Both the position numbers and the translations under genes were made by a program. From Pelomonas baiyunensis (lineage in GTDB: Bacteria; Pseudomonadota; Gammaproteobacteria; Burkholderiales; Burkholderiaceae_C), in the NCBI RefSeq assembly GCF_043555935.1, contig NZ_JBIGIB010000001.1, positions 248,001-312,000 on the forward strand: 64,000 bases of DNA. Reading direction: 5' to 3'. Position 1 is the first letter of the stretch. Each line of letters starts with the position of its first letter. The notes beneath the pieces are model-generated. The model saw only the letters and a program-made list of their open reading frames with translations, did no database searches and was not told the DNA's origin. Of this stretch, positions 46,361-55,143 are shown piece by piece.

Positions 46361-47143
46361 TCACAGGAACATGCCGCCCGAGGCTTCCACGCGCTGGCCG
46401 GTGATCCAGCCCGACCCGGAACGCATCAGGGCGGCCGCTGCGCCTCCGATGTCGTCCGCCGCGCCCACGCGGCCCAGCGCGGTGACCGAGGTGACAAAGC
46501 GGTTCAGCTCCGGGTTGTCGCGCACCGCGCCGCCGCCGAAGTCGGTCGCGATGGCGCCCGGCGCCAGCGTGTTCACGCGGATGCCGCCGGCGGCCAACTC
46601 CTTGGCCTGGTAGCGCGTCAGCACTTCGATGCCGCCCTTCATGGCGGCGTAGGCGGCGTAGCCCGGCACCGTGAAGCGCGCCAGGCCGCTGGAGATGTTC
46701 AGCACGCGCGCGCCGGTGTGCTCGCCGCTGGCCAGCAGCGGCAGCAGGGCTTGGGTCAGGAAGAACGGGCCTTTGAGGTGGATGGCCACCAGGCTGTCGA
46801 ACGCCTCGGGTGAGGTTTCGGCGAAGCTGGCATGCACGCCGGTGCCGGCGTTGTTGATGAGGCCATTCAGCGCATCGGCACCCCAGCCGGTCAGCACTTC
46901 GCGCACTTGGGTGGCAAAGGCTTGGAAGGTGTGGGCCTGCGCCACATCGAGCGGCAGCGCGGCGGCACGCCGGCCCAGGGCCTGAATTTGCGCCACCACG
47001 GCCTGCGCGGCCGAGGCGGCCTCGCGGTAGGTGATGACGATGTCATGCCCGTCTCGGGCCAGGGCCACGGCCATGGCGGCGCCCAGGCCGCGGCTGCCGC
47101 CGGTGATGAGGGTGATGGGGGTGGATGTGGAAGACGAAGTCAC
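46361..47143 (-). CDS. Short-chain dehydrogenase/reductase
   Basis: 260 residues from a GTG at 47143 with GGAG upstream. Classical SDR: NAD(P)-binding TGGSRGLGAA (14-23), NNAG (97-100 region, LINNAGTGVH), catalytic Ser (NISSG), and YAAYAAMKGG with Tyr and Lys. The C-terminal GWITGQRVEASGGMFL fits 3-oxoacyl-ACP reductase-like members. Substrate unknown. It is divergent from a LysR gene with a 78-bp gap that contains CGAAA...TTTCG arms, so regulation by that LysR protein is likely. Confidence 0.9.
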   Translation of the reverse strand: MTSSSTSTPITLITGGSRGLGAAMAVALARDGHDIVITYREAASAAQAVVAQIQALGRRAAALPLDVAQAHTFQAFATQVREVLTGWGADALNGLINNAGTGVHASFAETSPEAFDSLVAIHLKGPFFLTQALLPLLASGEHTGARVLNISSGLARFTVPGYAAYAAMKGGIEVLTRYQAKELAAGGIRVNTLAPGAIATDFGGGAVRDNPELNRFVTSVTALGRVGAADDIGGAAAALMRSGSGWITGQRVEASGGMFL

Positions 47144-47221
47144 GGTGTAGCTCCAAAAGGGTTCGAGAACGGAGCGAAATTTATTGTTTGCGCTTTCGTG
47201 GATAAAGTCTCCGAATCTGAA

Positions 47222-48160
47222 ATGACTGTGATCGAAATGGCATCCAATATCGATCTGACCGCCCTGCGCGTCTTCTTGCAAGTGGCCGAGTTGGCCCACT
47301 TCAGCCGCGCGGCCGACGAGCTGGGCCTGCCCAAAGGACGGGTGAGCCAGCTGGTGCGAGATTTGGAGGCCCAACTGGGCACGCGGCTGTTCCAGCGCAC
47401 CACGCGCCGCGTGAGCCTGACAGCCGACGGCGAACTGCTGGCCGAGCGCGCCCGTGCCTTGCTGGCGGACGCCAGCGACATCGAGGCGCTGTTCCAGCAA
47501 GACCAGCAGCTCACCGGGCGCCTCCGGGTGGACATGCCCGTCCGCCTGGCGCTGGACACCGTGCTGCCGGCCTTGCCTGAATTCCTGGCCGCCCACCCGG
47601 GGCTGACCGTGGAGCTGAGCTGCACCGATCGCCGCGTGGACCTGGTGGAGGAGGGCTTTGACTGCGTGCTGCGCGTGGGCGCCGTGCACGACCCGCTGCT
47701 GGTGGCCCGACCGCTGGGCCAGATGCGCATGGTCAACGTCGCCAGCCCGAGCTACCTCGCCGCACGCGGCACGCCGCTCACGCCGGACGAGCTCGTCACG
47801 CAGGGCCATCAACTCGTGCACTACAGCCAGACCTGGGCCGACCGTCGCCCGCGCTTCGAATGGCTGGACGCTGCAGGCCAGCCGCAGTCGCTGACGCTGC
47901 CCTCACGCGTCACCGTCAACAACACCGACGCCTACCAGGCGGCCACGCTGGCCGGCGCCGGCATCGCGCAGGTCCCCATTCAAGGCGTGCGCCGTGCGCT
48001 GGCCGAGGGACGCCTCATTCAAATCCTGGCGGGATACGAGCCTGCCCCCTTGCCCGTCCGCCTGGTGATGAGCCAACGCCGTCACACGCCACGGCGGGTG
48101 CGCGTGTTCATGGACTGGTTGGCCGATCGGCTGACCGATCGGCTGGACCCGAAGGGCTGA
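47222..48160 (+). CDS. LysR family transcriptional regulator
   Basis: 312 residues from the ATG at 47222 (a second ATG at 47237 is possible). Helix-turn-helix LTALRVFLQVAELAHFSRAADELGLPKGRVSQLVRDLEAQLGTRLFQRTTRRVSLTADGE, then a LysR effector domain. Divergent from the SDR gene, the usual arrangement for a regulator of its neighbour. The protein is of the CrgA-like, AAA-containing subgroup in which SDR or quinone reductase genes are the targets; effector not known. Confidence 0.9.
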   Translation: MTVIEMASNIDLTALRVFLQVAELAHFSRAADELGLPKGRVSQLVRDLEAQLGTRLFQRTTRRVSLTADGELLAERARALLADASDIEALFQQDQQLTGRLRVDMPVRLALDTVLPALPEFLAAHPGLTVELSCTDRRVDLVEEGFDCVLRVGAVHDPLLVARPLGQMRMVNVASPSYLAARGTPLTPDELVTQGHQLVHYSQTWADRRPRFEWLDAAGQPQSLTLPSRVTVNNTDAYQAATLAGAGIAQVPIQGVRRALAEGRLIQILAGYEPAPLPVRLVMSQRRHTPRRVRVFMDWLADRLTDRLDPKG

Positions 48161-48169
48161 CGCGTCGCG

Positions 48170-49366
48170 TCAGAGCTTCACCGGCCCGTCGATGCTGGCG
48201 GCCACGGCTGCCTTGGCCTGCTGCTGGCGCACGCGGTCCAGGTAGCCCTCGGAGCGCTGCAACTGCTCCTGGATGAGCTTGTTGTTGGTGCCCATCGTCT
48301 CGATGGCCTTGCTGCGGAAGTTGTCCATCGCGTCCATGGCCTGGAAGGTCTGGTCGAACATGGACTGGATCTGCTGAATGCCCAGCATGGGGTTGGACGA
48401 GAACTCGGCAGTCGCGTCCACGTGCTGGTTCAGCGCGGTGCCGGTTTGGTGGATGAGGTCGCCGATGGTCTTGTTGACGCCCTGCAGCATCTGCATGACT
48501 TCGATCTGGTTGCCGGTGGCGCGGGCCACGGTCTGGGCCACGGCCAGCGCGCTCATGCCGGTGGTGGCGACGCGGTCGCAGCCGATCATCATTTCGCGGC
48601 CGGTTTTCTTCAGCACGTCCAGCGCCAGGTAGCCGTTCACGCACACGGCCTGCTGGGTCTGGATGTCGGCGAGGTTCTGGCGGGCGTAGAACAGCACCTC
48701 CTGCTCCAGCGCCTTGGCCTTCATCGGGTCGGTGGCCTGCAGCTGTTGCAAGCGGCCGGCCAGGCGCTCGTCCAGCACGCGGGCGAAGCGGGCGGCGGCG
48801 GCGAGCTTTTGCATCGCGTCCCACAGCTTGGCGCGCGTGGCTTCGATGTCCACCACGTCGCGCTGGATGTCGTCCTTGGCGGCGTACAGCTGCGTCATGG
48901 CGGTTTGCAGCTGCGAGCTGGCGGACTGGAAGCGGCGGAAGTAAGCCTCCAGCTTGTTGCCGAACGGGATCAGCCCCAGCAGCTTGCGCGGCTGCAGCAG
49001 GTCGCCGTCCTTGCCGGGATTGAGCTCATCGAGCTGGCCGCGGATGGCGGCGATGGCCTTGTAGGCCGGCGTGTCGGTAGCGCCGACGAAGTTGCGCTGC
49101 ATCAGGCTGCCTTGCATCAGGCTCGCGGCGGTGCTGATCTCCTGGCGGCCCAGTTGAAAGGCGCTGTCGAGCTTGGCTTTGAACGGCTCGCTGTGCAGGT
49201 CTTCTTTCTCCAACGCGTCAATGAAGCGGCGCACCTGCTCGTCCACCTGGTCCGACACCTCGGCCTTCAGCGGCACGGCTTCCACCGCCTGCACCGGCTG
49301 CACCGGGGTGATGACTTCGGGCGGGGTCAGCGTGAAGGCGGGCGTGGCAGTCGTCGTGGTGTTCAT
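48170..49366 (-). CDS. TelA/KlaA family toxic anion resistance-like protein
   Basis: 398 residues. Matches TelA (PF05816): helical, coiled-coil-rich, with LDELNPGKDGDLLQPRKLLGLIPFGNKLEAYFRRFQSASSQLQTAMTQLYAAKDDIQRDVVDIEATRAKLWDAMQKL-type core and the later VLFYARQNLADIQTQQAV, KKTGREMMIGCDRVATTGMSALAVAQ segments. TelA proteins act in tellurite and envelope stress but their mechanism is open. It overlaps the upstream XpaC gene by 4 bp. Last gene of a four-gene unit with two exported solute-binding-like proteins. Confidence 0.9.
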   Translation of the reverse strand: MNTTTTATPAFTLTPPEVITPVQPVQAVEAVPLKAEVSDQVDEQVRRFIDALEKEDLHSEPFKAKLDSAFQLGRQEISTAASLMQGSLMQRNFVGATDTPAYKAIAAIRGQLDELNPGKDGDLLQPRKLLGLIPFGNKLEAYFRRFQSASSQLQTAMTQLYAAKDDIQRDVVDIEATRAKLWDAMQKLAAAARFARVLDERLAGRLQQLQATDPMKAKALEQEVLFYARQNLADIQTQQAVCVNGYLALDVLKKTGREMMIGCDRVATTGMSALAVAQTVARATGNQIEVMQMLQGVNKTIGDLIHQTGTALNQHVDATAEFSSNPMLGIQQIQSMFDQTFQAMDAMDNFRSKAIETMGTNNKLIQEQLQRSEGYLDRVRQQQAKAAVAASIDGPVKL

Positions 49367-50016
49367 GCAATGTCCTTGGAGCCGAATTTCTGATTCAGGA
49401 ATTCACTGTGCCGCAGGAAGGCCTGCGCGTCTTGAGAGGCGAGGTCGTCACCGAGTTGGTCGACCTTGGTCTCCAGCTCGGCCAGCACGCCCTCGAAGGT
49501 GGCTTGCGCCGTTTTGCCGTTGGCCAGCAGCTTGGTGGTGGCGAACTTGGGTGGGATGCTCAGGTAGGTGTTCAGCGCCTGAGGCAGGTAGCTGATGGCG
49601 ATGTGCCGCGCGTGGAAGGTTTCCTGCAGGCTGAGCTGGCCGCGGCTGCGCTCCCATTGGTCCAGTAGCCCCTCCAGCCGCTCGCACAGGCGCTGGATGC
49701 GCTGGGCCAGCTGGAAGGGGATGCGCTGGCCGGGGTTGTGCTCGGTCAGCCGCCGCACGCCGGTGAGCGCCCGGCCCATGGCTTCGCGTGCATCGCCTTC
49801 GTCTTCGAACTGCAGGGCCTCCCAGGCGTCTTCACGCGTGCTGGGCCAGCCCCACCACAGCGCGCCGGCCGTCAGGCCCACCGCATAGCCCAAGGCCGCC
49901 ACGCCCAGGCCCCACGCGCCCAGCAGGCCCAGGCCCTTGAGCACCAGCACGCCGGTGGCGGCCAGCAGGCCGCACCAGTTGGCCGGTGCGTTCAGCCATC
50001 GCAGCAAGCCGCTCAT
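49363..50016 (-). CDS. XpaC-like membrane protein
   Basis: 217 residues. N-terminal hydrophobic pair (about 12-58, LLAATGVLVLKGLGLLGAWGLGVAALGYAVGLTAG) then a helical cytosolic domain (VRRLTEHNPGQRIPFQLAQRIQRLCERLEGLLDQWERSRGQLSLQETFHARHIAISYLPQALNTYLSIP). The shape and the pairing with TelA match XpaC (5-bromo-4-chloroindolyl phosphate hydrolysis protein family), whose real function is unknown. Overlap with telA (4 bp) indicates translational coupling; 10 bp separate it from the VWA gene upstream. Confidence 0.78.
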   Translation of the reverse strand: MSGLLRWLNAPANWCGLLAATGVLVLKGLGLLGAWGLGVAALGYAVGLTAGALWWGWPSTREDAWEALQFEDEGDAREAMGRALTGVRRLTEHNPGQRIPFQLAQRIQRLCERLEGLLDQWERSRGQLSLQETFHARHIAISYLPQALNTYLSIPPKFATTKLLANGKTAQATFEGVLAELETKVDQLGDDLASQDAQAFLRHSEFLNQKFGSKDIA

Positions 50017-50026
50017 GCCGTGGCTT

Positions 50027-51688
50027 TCATTGGTAGGCCCGAATGTCCTTGAACACCGCGTACAGCGGCGTCTTGCGGGCGTCGAACACCTTGCCGCCGG
50101 TGATGTCCACCAAGGCCTTCAGGTCGCCGGCGTCGGCCTCGCCGAACAGCACCATGAACACCGGAATGCCGCGCACGTCTTCGGGCAGGCGCTCGTAGTC
50201 GCGCCGAAAGTCGTCCAGCCGGCGGCCCATGTTGTTCTTGCCGTCGGTGAAGGCCACCACCGAGTACTGGTAGTCGGGGTTGCGCTTGCGCTCCTCCAGC
50301 ATGTGCTGAAGGCCTTGCAGCACGGCGTCGTACAGCGCGGTGCCGCCGGTCATGTGCAGGCTGTCGGCGGCGTCGCGCACGCGGCGCAGTTCGGCCAGCT
50401 TGGCGTCGGTGTCCACCTGCGGGGCCACGCCCTTGGCGAGCTTGGTGCCGGCCGGAATCTCAAAGGGCACGGGCTCGCCCGGCCGGTCGCTGAACGGCAG
50501 GAACCACAGCCGCTCGCGGTTGGTAAGTTTGGCCACGCGGCCGGTGAGGCTGGCGTCCGCGCCCGCAAGGTAGTGGATGGCTTCCACCAGCTGCTCGCGG
50601 CGCTTGCCCTGCATGCTGCCGCTGGTGTCCAGCACGAAGGTGCTGGCGATGGGCTTGCGGAACTCGTTGAGGTAGGCGTCGATCAGGCCGTCGGCCAGCT
50701 TGCGGTCGGGCGAGAAGGGCAGCTCCACCTGCACGCCGCGCGCGGGCAGCAGGTCGGCCACCTGGGCGGCCACTTCGGCACGCATCGGGCGGCGCAGCGT
50801 CTGGCGGGCCAGCCACAGCTGGGCGGCGTCGCTCTTGAGGTAGTCCACCACCTTTTGGTAGTCGGCCCGGCGCGCGTCGTTCAGCAGCATGAAGGGGTAG
50901 TCGGCGGTGGACACGCCCTCGAACGGGTAGATCAGGTGAAGCGGCTCGCGCAGCTTGCCGCTGGCGTTCAGACTCAGCAGCCAGCTCTCGTAGTTGATGA
51001 ACGCATTGGCCCGCGTGCCCTGTTGCTTGGCGAATTGCTCGGCCAGGTACGTGGAGTTGTCGCCCACGATCTTGTAGCCCTTCAGGAAGTCGGCAATCGC
51101 GGTGCGGTCCACGTCGGCAGCGGTCAGCGCCTCGCCTTTGCCGCCGGCTGCGGCCACCACGCCCAGCAGCGCCATGAAGCCCTGGTTGCTGGTGGCCGGG
51201 TTGGAGAGGGCGTATTGCAGCTTGCCGGCCTTGGCGGCGCGGGTGATGTCGCCCCAAGTGAGCTTGGCGTCGGGCTTGTCCCAGCCGTACTTGGTGGCGT
51301 CGCTCTTGCTCACGCCCACAGCCAGCGGCGACAGCATGATCTTTTCCTGCAGCTTCACCTTGCCCTGGCCGGCGGCGTCGCTGAGCAGGTACTTGGCGTT
51401 GGCGAACCAGGCCGCGTCGGGCTTGACGGCACGGCCGCTGTCGCCGCTGAGCACCTCTTGCGTGCTCTCCATGGTGCCGCCGAAGCGAAAGCGCACCTCC
51501 ACACCCGTGGCGGCCTGAATTTGCGCGGCCAGCGGTTCCACGTCCTTCAAGTCGCTGGTGGCCAGCACCTGCAGGGGCGCGCCGGCCGTGGCGGGCGGTG
51601 CGGCGGACGGCGCGGGTGCGTCGTCGGCCTTTTTGCCGCAGGCGGCTAGCAACGTGAAGCTCAACAGGAGCAGGGCGCGGCGCATCAC
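50027..51688 (-). CDS. Lipoprotein: solute-binding-like domain fused to a von Willebrand A domain
   Basis: 553 residues. Lipobox LLAAC with lipidated Cys17. Residues about 38-300 resemble extracellular solute-binding (type 1/11) proteins (PLQVLATSDLKDVEPLAAQIQAATGVEVRFRFGGT; LSNPATSNQGFMALLGVV; FINYESWLL), followed by a VWA domain (about 345-553) with MIDAS motif DTSGS (354-358), the Thr in LHMTGGTALYD and the Asp in AFTDGKNN. A substrate-binding protein joined to a protein-binding integrin-like fold is unusual. It overlaps the first gene of the unit by 4 bp and precedes XpaC and TelA. No permease or ATPase is adjacent. Confidence 0.82.
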   Translation of the reverse strand: MMRRALLLLSFTLLAACGKKADDAPAPSAAPPATAGAPLQVLATSDLKDVEPLAAQIQAATGVEVRFRFGGTMESTQEVLSGDSGRAVKPDAAWFANAKYLLSDAAGQGKVKLQEKIMLSPLAVGVSKSDATKYGWDKPDAKLTWGDITRAAKAGKLQYALSNPATSNQGFMALLGVVAAAGGKGEALTAADVDRTAIADFLKGYKIVGDNSTYLAEQFAKQQGTRANAFINYESWLLSLNASGKLREPLHLIYPFEGVSTADYPFMLLNDARRADYQKVVDYLKSDAAQLWLARQTLRRPMRAEVAAQVADLLPARGVQVELPFSPDRKLADGLIDAYLNEFRKPIASTFVLDTSGSMQGKRREQLVEAIHYLAGADASLTGRVAKLTNRERLWFLPFSDRPGEPVPFEIPAGTKLAKGVAPQVDTDAKLAELRRVRDAADSLHMTGGTALYDAVLQGLQHMLEERKRNPDYQYSVVAFTDGKNNMGRRLDDFRRDYERLPEDVRGIPVFMVLFGEADAGDLKALVDITGGKVFDARKTPLYAVFKDIRAYQ

Positions 51689-52818
51689 TGGTTCATCTCC
51701 CGGCTGACGGTGTCGATCATGTCGAACATGAGGTCAAAGCCCGGCGGGTCGATGACCTGGTTGAGCTTGAGGTCCACGGCCAGCCCAGCCTTCTCGGCGG
51801 CCGCGGCAAAGGCGGCGCTGTCGCCGGTGCGGAAGCCCTGTTCCAGCGCCACGGCCTGCAGCGTCTTGTTCGTGGCCAGCAGTTCGGCCAGTTGCTTGCC
51901 GCGCTCGTTCAGCGCCACCAGCACCCATTTGTTCACGATGGTGGGTTGGGGGTACATCAGCACCATCTCCGGCCGGATGCCGCCCTGCGCCCCCTTGAGG
52001 GCCTGGGCCACCATCTGCGCTTCGTAGATGAAGGTCAGCGGCGTCTTGCCCATGCCGATGGAGAGGTAGTCGTCGAACGCGCCGTTGACGTAGTTCTCCT
52101 GGAAGCCCTGGCGCTTGAACAGCTCGGTCAATTGACTCGCGTACTTTTGCGCGGTGGCACGGTCGGCCACCACATCGCCGTTCAAGGCGGCCGAGGTCAG
52201 GGCCAGGTACATGGCGGCGGAGTTGCTGCGGCGGATGTCGGTGGTGCTCACCAGCACGCTGCGCGACACCGCGTACTCGCCGCTGCCTTTCAGGTCGCGC
52301 CAGCGCTGCTTGGCCAGCATCGCCTGCGTGAGCTTTTCCATGTCCAGGCTGTAGACCTTGGGCGCCATGGCCTTTGCCATGCCGTTGGCGGCCAGGATCT
52401 TGGCCGCCGGCTCCCAAGAGGCCACCACCAGCGGGGTGTGGAAGGGGGCGGTTTGCGTGGCCGTCTTGCCGGCCTTGCGGGCGGCGTCAGCAATCATGTT
52501 GGCGGCCACCACGCCGCTGGCGATGAAGAAGTCGGGCTGGTCGGCCGTGCCAATCTTGGCGGCCATGTCGCGGCTGCCCACGCGCGCGGCGTGCACCGGC
52601 AGCTTGGCCTGGGTCAGCACCTGGGCGACGCGGTCGTCTTTGAAGAACGCCTCCACGTCCACCGCAATCAAGCCCTTCAGCGGCTCGGCCGTGGCGATGG
52701 CCTGCTGCTCCTGCGCGATCCGCTGCGTCTCGTGGTTGCTGCGCATCGCAAAAAACAGGGCGCCGCCAAACAGCGCCAACAGCACCAGGGTGCCAACCAG
52801 ACGTTTCGGGGTGTTCAT
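51685..52818 (-). CDS. Membrane-anchored solute-binding-like protein of TelA operon
   Basis: 377 residues from the ATG at 52818; a membrane anchor or uncleaved signal (VGTLVLLALFGGALFFAM) near 6-25. The body resembles the solute-binding fold of the next gene's N-terminal half (PDFFIASGVVAANMIADAA, FHTPLVVASWEPAAKIL, YLALTSAALNGD, ADRATAQKYASQLTELF). First gene of the operon; its stop overlaps the VWA gene's start (ATGA). It is divergent from pyrC with 76 bp between starts. Ligand unknown. Confidence 0.78.
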   Translation of the reverse strand: MNTPKRLVGTLVLLALFGGALFFAMRSNHETQRIAQEQQAIATAEPLKGLIAVDVEAFFKDDRVAQVLTQAKLPVHAARVGSRDMAAKIGTADQPDFFIASGVVAANMIADAARKAGKTATQTAPFHTPLVVASWEPAAKILAANGMAKAMAPKVYSLDMEKLTQAMLAKQRWRDLKGSGEYAVSRSVLVSTTDIRRSNSAAMYLALTSAALNGDVVADRATAQKYASQLTELFKRQGFQENYVNGAFDDYLSIGMGKTPLTFIYEAQMVAQALKGAQGGIRPEMVLMYPQPTIVNKWVLVALNERGKQLAELLATNKTLQAVALEQGFRTGDSAAFAAAAEKAGLAVDLKLNQVIDPPGFDLMFDMIDTVSREMNQ

Positions 52819-52894
52819 GAGTGGGTGCAGGCTCCTTTCAACGTGAGGCGGAGTGTCACCGAATCGGCCGTCGCCGGGAGACGACAATCCGGGT

Positions 52895-53938
52895 ATGAGT
52901 GACACCCTGACCCTCACCCGTCCTGACGACTGGCACTTGCACCTGCGCGACGAGGCCGCGCTGAAGAGCGTGCTGCCCTACACCGCGCGCCAGTTCGCCC
53001 GCGCCATCGTCATGCCCAACCTGCGCCCGCCGGTCACCACCGCCGCGCAGGCCGCCGCCTACCGCGAGCGCATCCTGGCCGCCCTGCCGGAAGACGGCCC
53101 GGGCAGCGACTTCCAGCCGCTGATGACCATGTACCTGACGGACAACACGCCGCCAGACGAGATCAAGCGCGCCAAAGATGCCGGCGTCGTCGCCCTCAAG
53201 CTCTACCCCGCGGGCGCCACCACCAACAGCGATGCCGGTGTGACCGACATCCGCAAAACCTACGCCACGCTGGAAGCCATGCAGCGCGAAGGCCTGCTGT
53301 TCCTCGTGCACGGCGAGGTGACGGATGCAGACATCGACGTCTTCGACCGCGAAGCCGTGTTCGTGGACCGCGTGATGACGCCGCTGCGCGCCGCCATGCC
53401 TGAGCTGAAGGTGGTGTTCGAGCACATCACCACCAAGGAAGCAGCGCAGTACGTGACCGAGGCCGACCGCTTTACCGCCGCCACCATCACGCCGCAGCAC
53501 CTGCTCTACAACCGCAACGCGCTCTTCACGGGCGGCCTGCGCCCGCACTACTACTGCCTGCCCGTGCTCAAGCGCGAGGAGCACCGCCAGGCGCTGCTGA
53601 AGGCTGCGGGCTCGGGCAGCCCCAAGTTCTTCCTGGGCACCGACAGCGCGCCGCATGCCGCGCAGCTCAAGGAGAACTCGGTCTGCGGCGCTGGTTGCTT
53701 CACGGCGCTGTCGGCGCTGGAGCTGTACGCCGAGGCGTTTGAAGCCATCGGTGCGCTGGACAAGCTCGACGCCTTCGCCGGCCACCACGGGCCCGACTTC
53801 TACGGCCTGCCGCGCAACACCGGCACCGTCACCCTCAAGCGCGAGCCCTGGACGTTGCCCAGCGCCGTGCCGTTCGGCGAGGCCCAACTCAAGCCGCTGC
53901 GAGGCGGCGACACGCTCAACTGGAAGCTGATGGCATGA
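52895..53938 (+). CDS. pyrC: Dihydroorotase (class II, PyrC)
   Basis: 347 residues from the ATG at 52895. Metal ligands His14 and His16 (WHLHLRD) and carboxylated Lys102 (VVALKLYPAGATTNS); further His and Asp ligands lie in HGE, EHITT and the GTDSAPH segment. It closes N-carbamoyl-aspartate to dihydroorotate in pyrimidine synthesis. It heads a run of five genes with overlapping ends. No pyrimidine attenuator was recognised in the 76 bp before it. Confidence 0.95.
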   Translation: MSDTLTLTRPDDWHLHLRDEAALKSVLPYTARQFARAIVMPNLRPPVTTAAQAAAYRERILAALPEDGPGSDFQPLMTMYLTDNTPPDEIKRAKDAGVVALKLYPAGATTNSDAGVTDIRKTYATLEAMQREGLLFLVHGEVTDADIDVFDREAVFVDRVMTPLRAAMPELKVVFEHITTKEAAQYVTEADRFTAATITPQHLLYNRNALFTGGLRPHYYCLPVLKREEHRQALLKAAGSGSPKFFLGTDSAPHAAQLKENSVCGAGCFTALSALELYAEAFEAIGALDKLDAFAGHHGPDFYGLPRNTGTVTLKREPWTLPSAVPFGEAQLKPLRGGDTLNWKLMA

Positions 53939-55143
53939 ACGCGTCCGGCAAGAAAGTTGCCTTCCTCGTTGACTTCGACAACGTCGCCACTGACGTGATC
54001 GAGCAGGCGCTGACCATGGTGTTCAAGGACTACGGCGCCGCCCACATCCGCCGTGCCTACTGCAACGCCGAGCAGGCGCACCACCAGCAGGCCTTCATGA
54101 AGCGCCTGGGCCTGCGGGCCATCGTGAACCTGGCCATCGGCAAGAACTCGACCGACATCGCGCTGGCCGCCGACGCGATGGACATCGCCATCACTGAGCG
54201 GCCCGATGTCATCGTGCTCGTGTCGTCGGACAGCGACTTCGCCCCGCTGGTGCTGCGCTTGCGCGAGAAGGGCGCCTGGCTGCGCGGCTTCGGCCAGTAC
54301 GGCAAGACGGGCGACGGCGTGATCCAGATCTACGACCAGTTCAACGAATTGGCGCACGGCGTGGGCCGGCCGGCGCGGGACGCCGCACCCGCCAAGCCCA
54401 CCGGCAGCGGCCGCCGCCGCGGTGGGCGAGGTGGCCGGGGGGGCACCGAAGGGCGTGGCAACAACGCCCCGGTGGCCCGCGCACCCCGTGCGGAAGCGCT
54501 GCCGGCTCCGGCGGCCACCCCAGCGGCCGTGCCGCAGGACGTGCTGGACCACGCGCCCGAGGTGGTGGTGGAGCGCCCGGAACTGCTGCCGGCCGCGCCG
54601 CAGATGCCGGATGTGCCCGAGGTCGTGGCTGACGCCGCGGCGCCGGTGCCTGCATCGGCCAAGTCACGCCGCAAGCCGGTGGGCAAAGCCGCGAAGGCCG
54701 CTGCTGCTGAGGCCAGCGCACCGGCTGAGGCGCAAGGCGCTGTGGCGGCCGCGGAGCCTGTCACCCCCCAGCCCAACGCGAAGCCTTCGGCCAAGGCCGC
54801 TGCCAAGCGGGCCAAGGGCGACAAGCGCGATCCTGCGGCCGCCCCTGCGCCTGCGGCCAAAGCGCCTGCGACAGCCGCGCCCTCGGGCAAAGCCCCTCTG
54901 GCACCCGCGCCAACGGCTGACGACCCCCAGGTGGCCGCCGCCAAGGAGATCAACGCCGTGCTGGCGCTGCTGCCCAAGCTGGCCGATGGCCAGTGGCATG
55001 ACCTGGGTGCGGCCGCCAAGGCGTTGAAGGATGCAGGCCTGTTGGCCAAGTCGGCCCCAGCCACCAAGCTGTTCCGCAAGCACGCCCACGCGTTCGAGCT
55101 GCAGCCGGAGAAGCAGCCCAACCGGGTGCGCTTCGCCACTTGA
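53935..55143 (+). CDS. NYN-domain protein with RGG linker and C-terminal HTH-like domain
   Basis: 402 residues. N-terminal NYN (LabA/DUF88, PIN-like) nuclease-fold domain (about 6-140) with acidic residues Asp13, Asp15, Asp74 and Asp99/Asp101 (FLVDFDNV, NSTDIALA, VSSDSDF). Then a 170-residue Ala/Pro/Lys-rich low-complexity region that starts with an Arg-Gly block (SGRRRGGRGGRGG, 158-170), and a compact C-terminal domain (about 330-402, AAKEINAVLALLPKLADGQWHDLGAAAKALKDAGLL) that looks like a winged-helix. Overlap with pyrC is 4 bp. Nuclease action on RNA is expected, not shown. Confidence 0.8.
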   Translation: MNASGKKVAFLVDFDNVATDVIEQALTMVFKDYGAAHIRRAYCNAEQAHHQQAFMKRLGLRAIVNLAIGKNSTDIALAADAMDIAITERPDVIVLVSSDSDFAPLVLRLREKGAWLRGFGQYGKTGDGVIQIYDQFNELAHGVGRPARDAAPAKPTGSGRRRGGRGGRGGTEGRGNNAPVARAPRAEALPAPAATPAAVPQDVLDHAPEVVVERPELLPAAPQMPDVPEVVADAAAPVPASAKSRRKPVGKAAKAAAAEASAPAEAQGAVAAAEPVTPQPNAKPSAKAAAKRAKGDKRDPAAAPAPAAKAPATAAPSGKAPLAPAPTADDPQVAAAKEINAVLALLPKLADGQWHDLGAAAKALKDAGLLAKSAPATKLFRKHAHAFELQPEKQPNRVRFAT

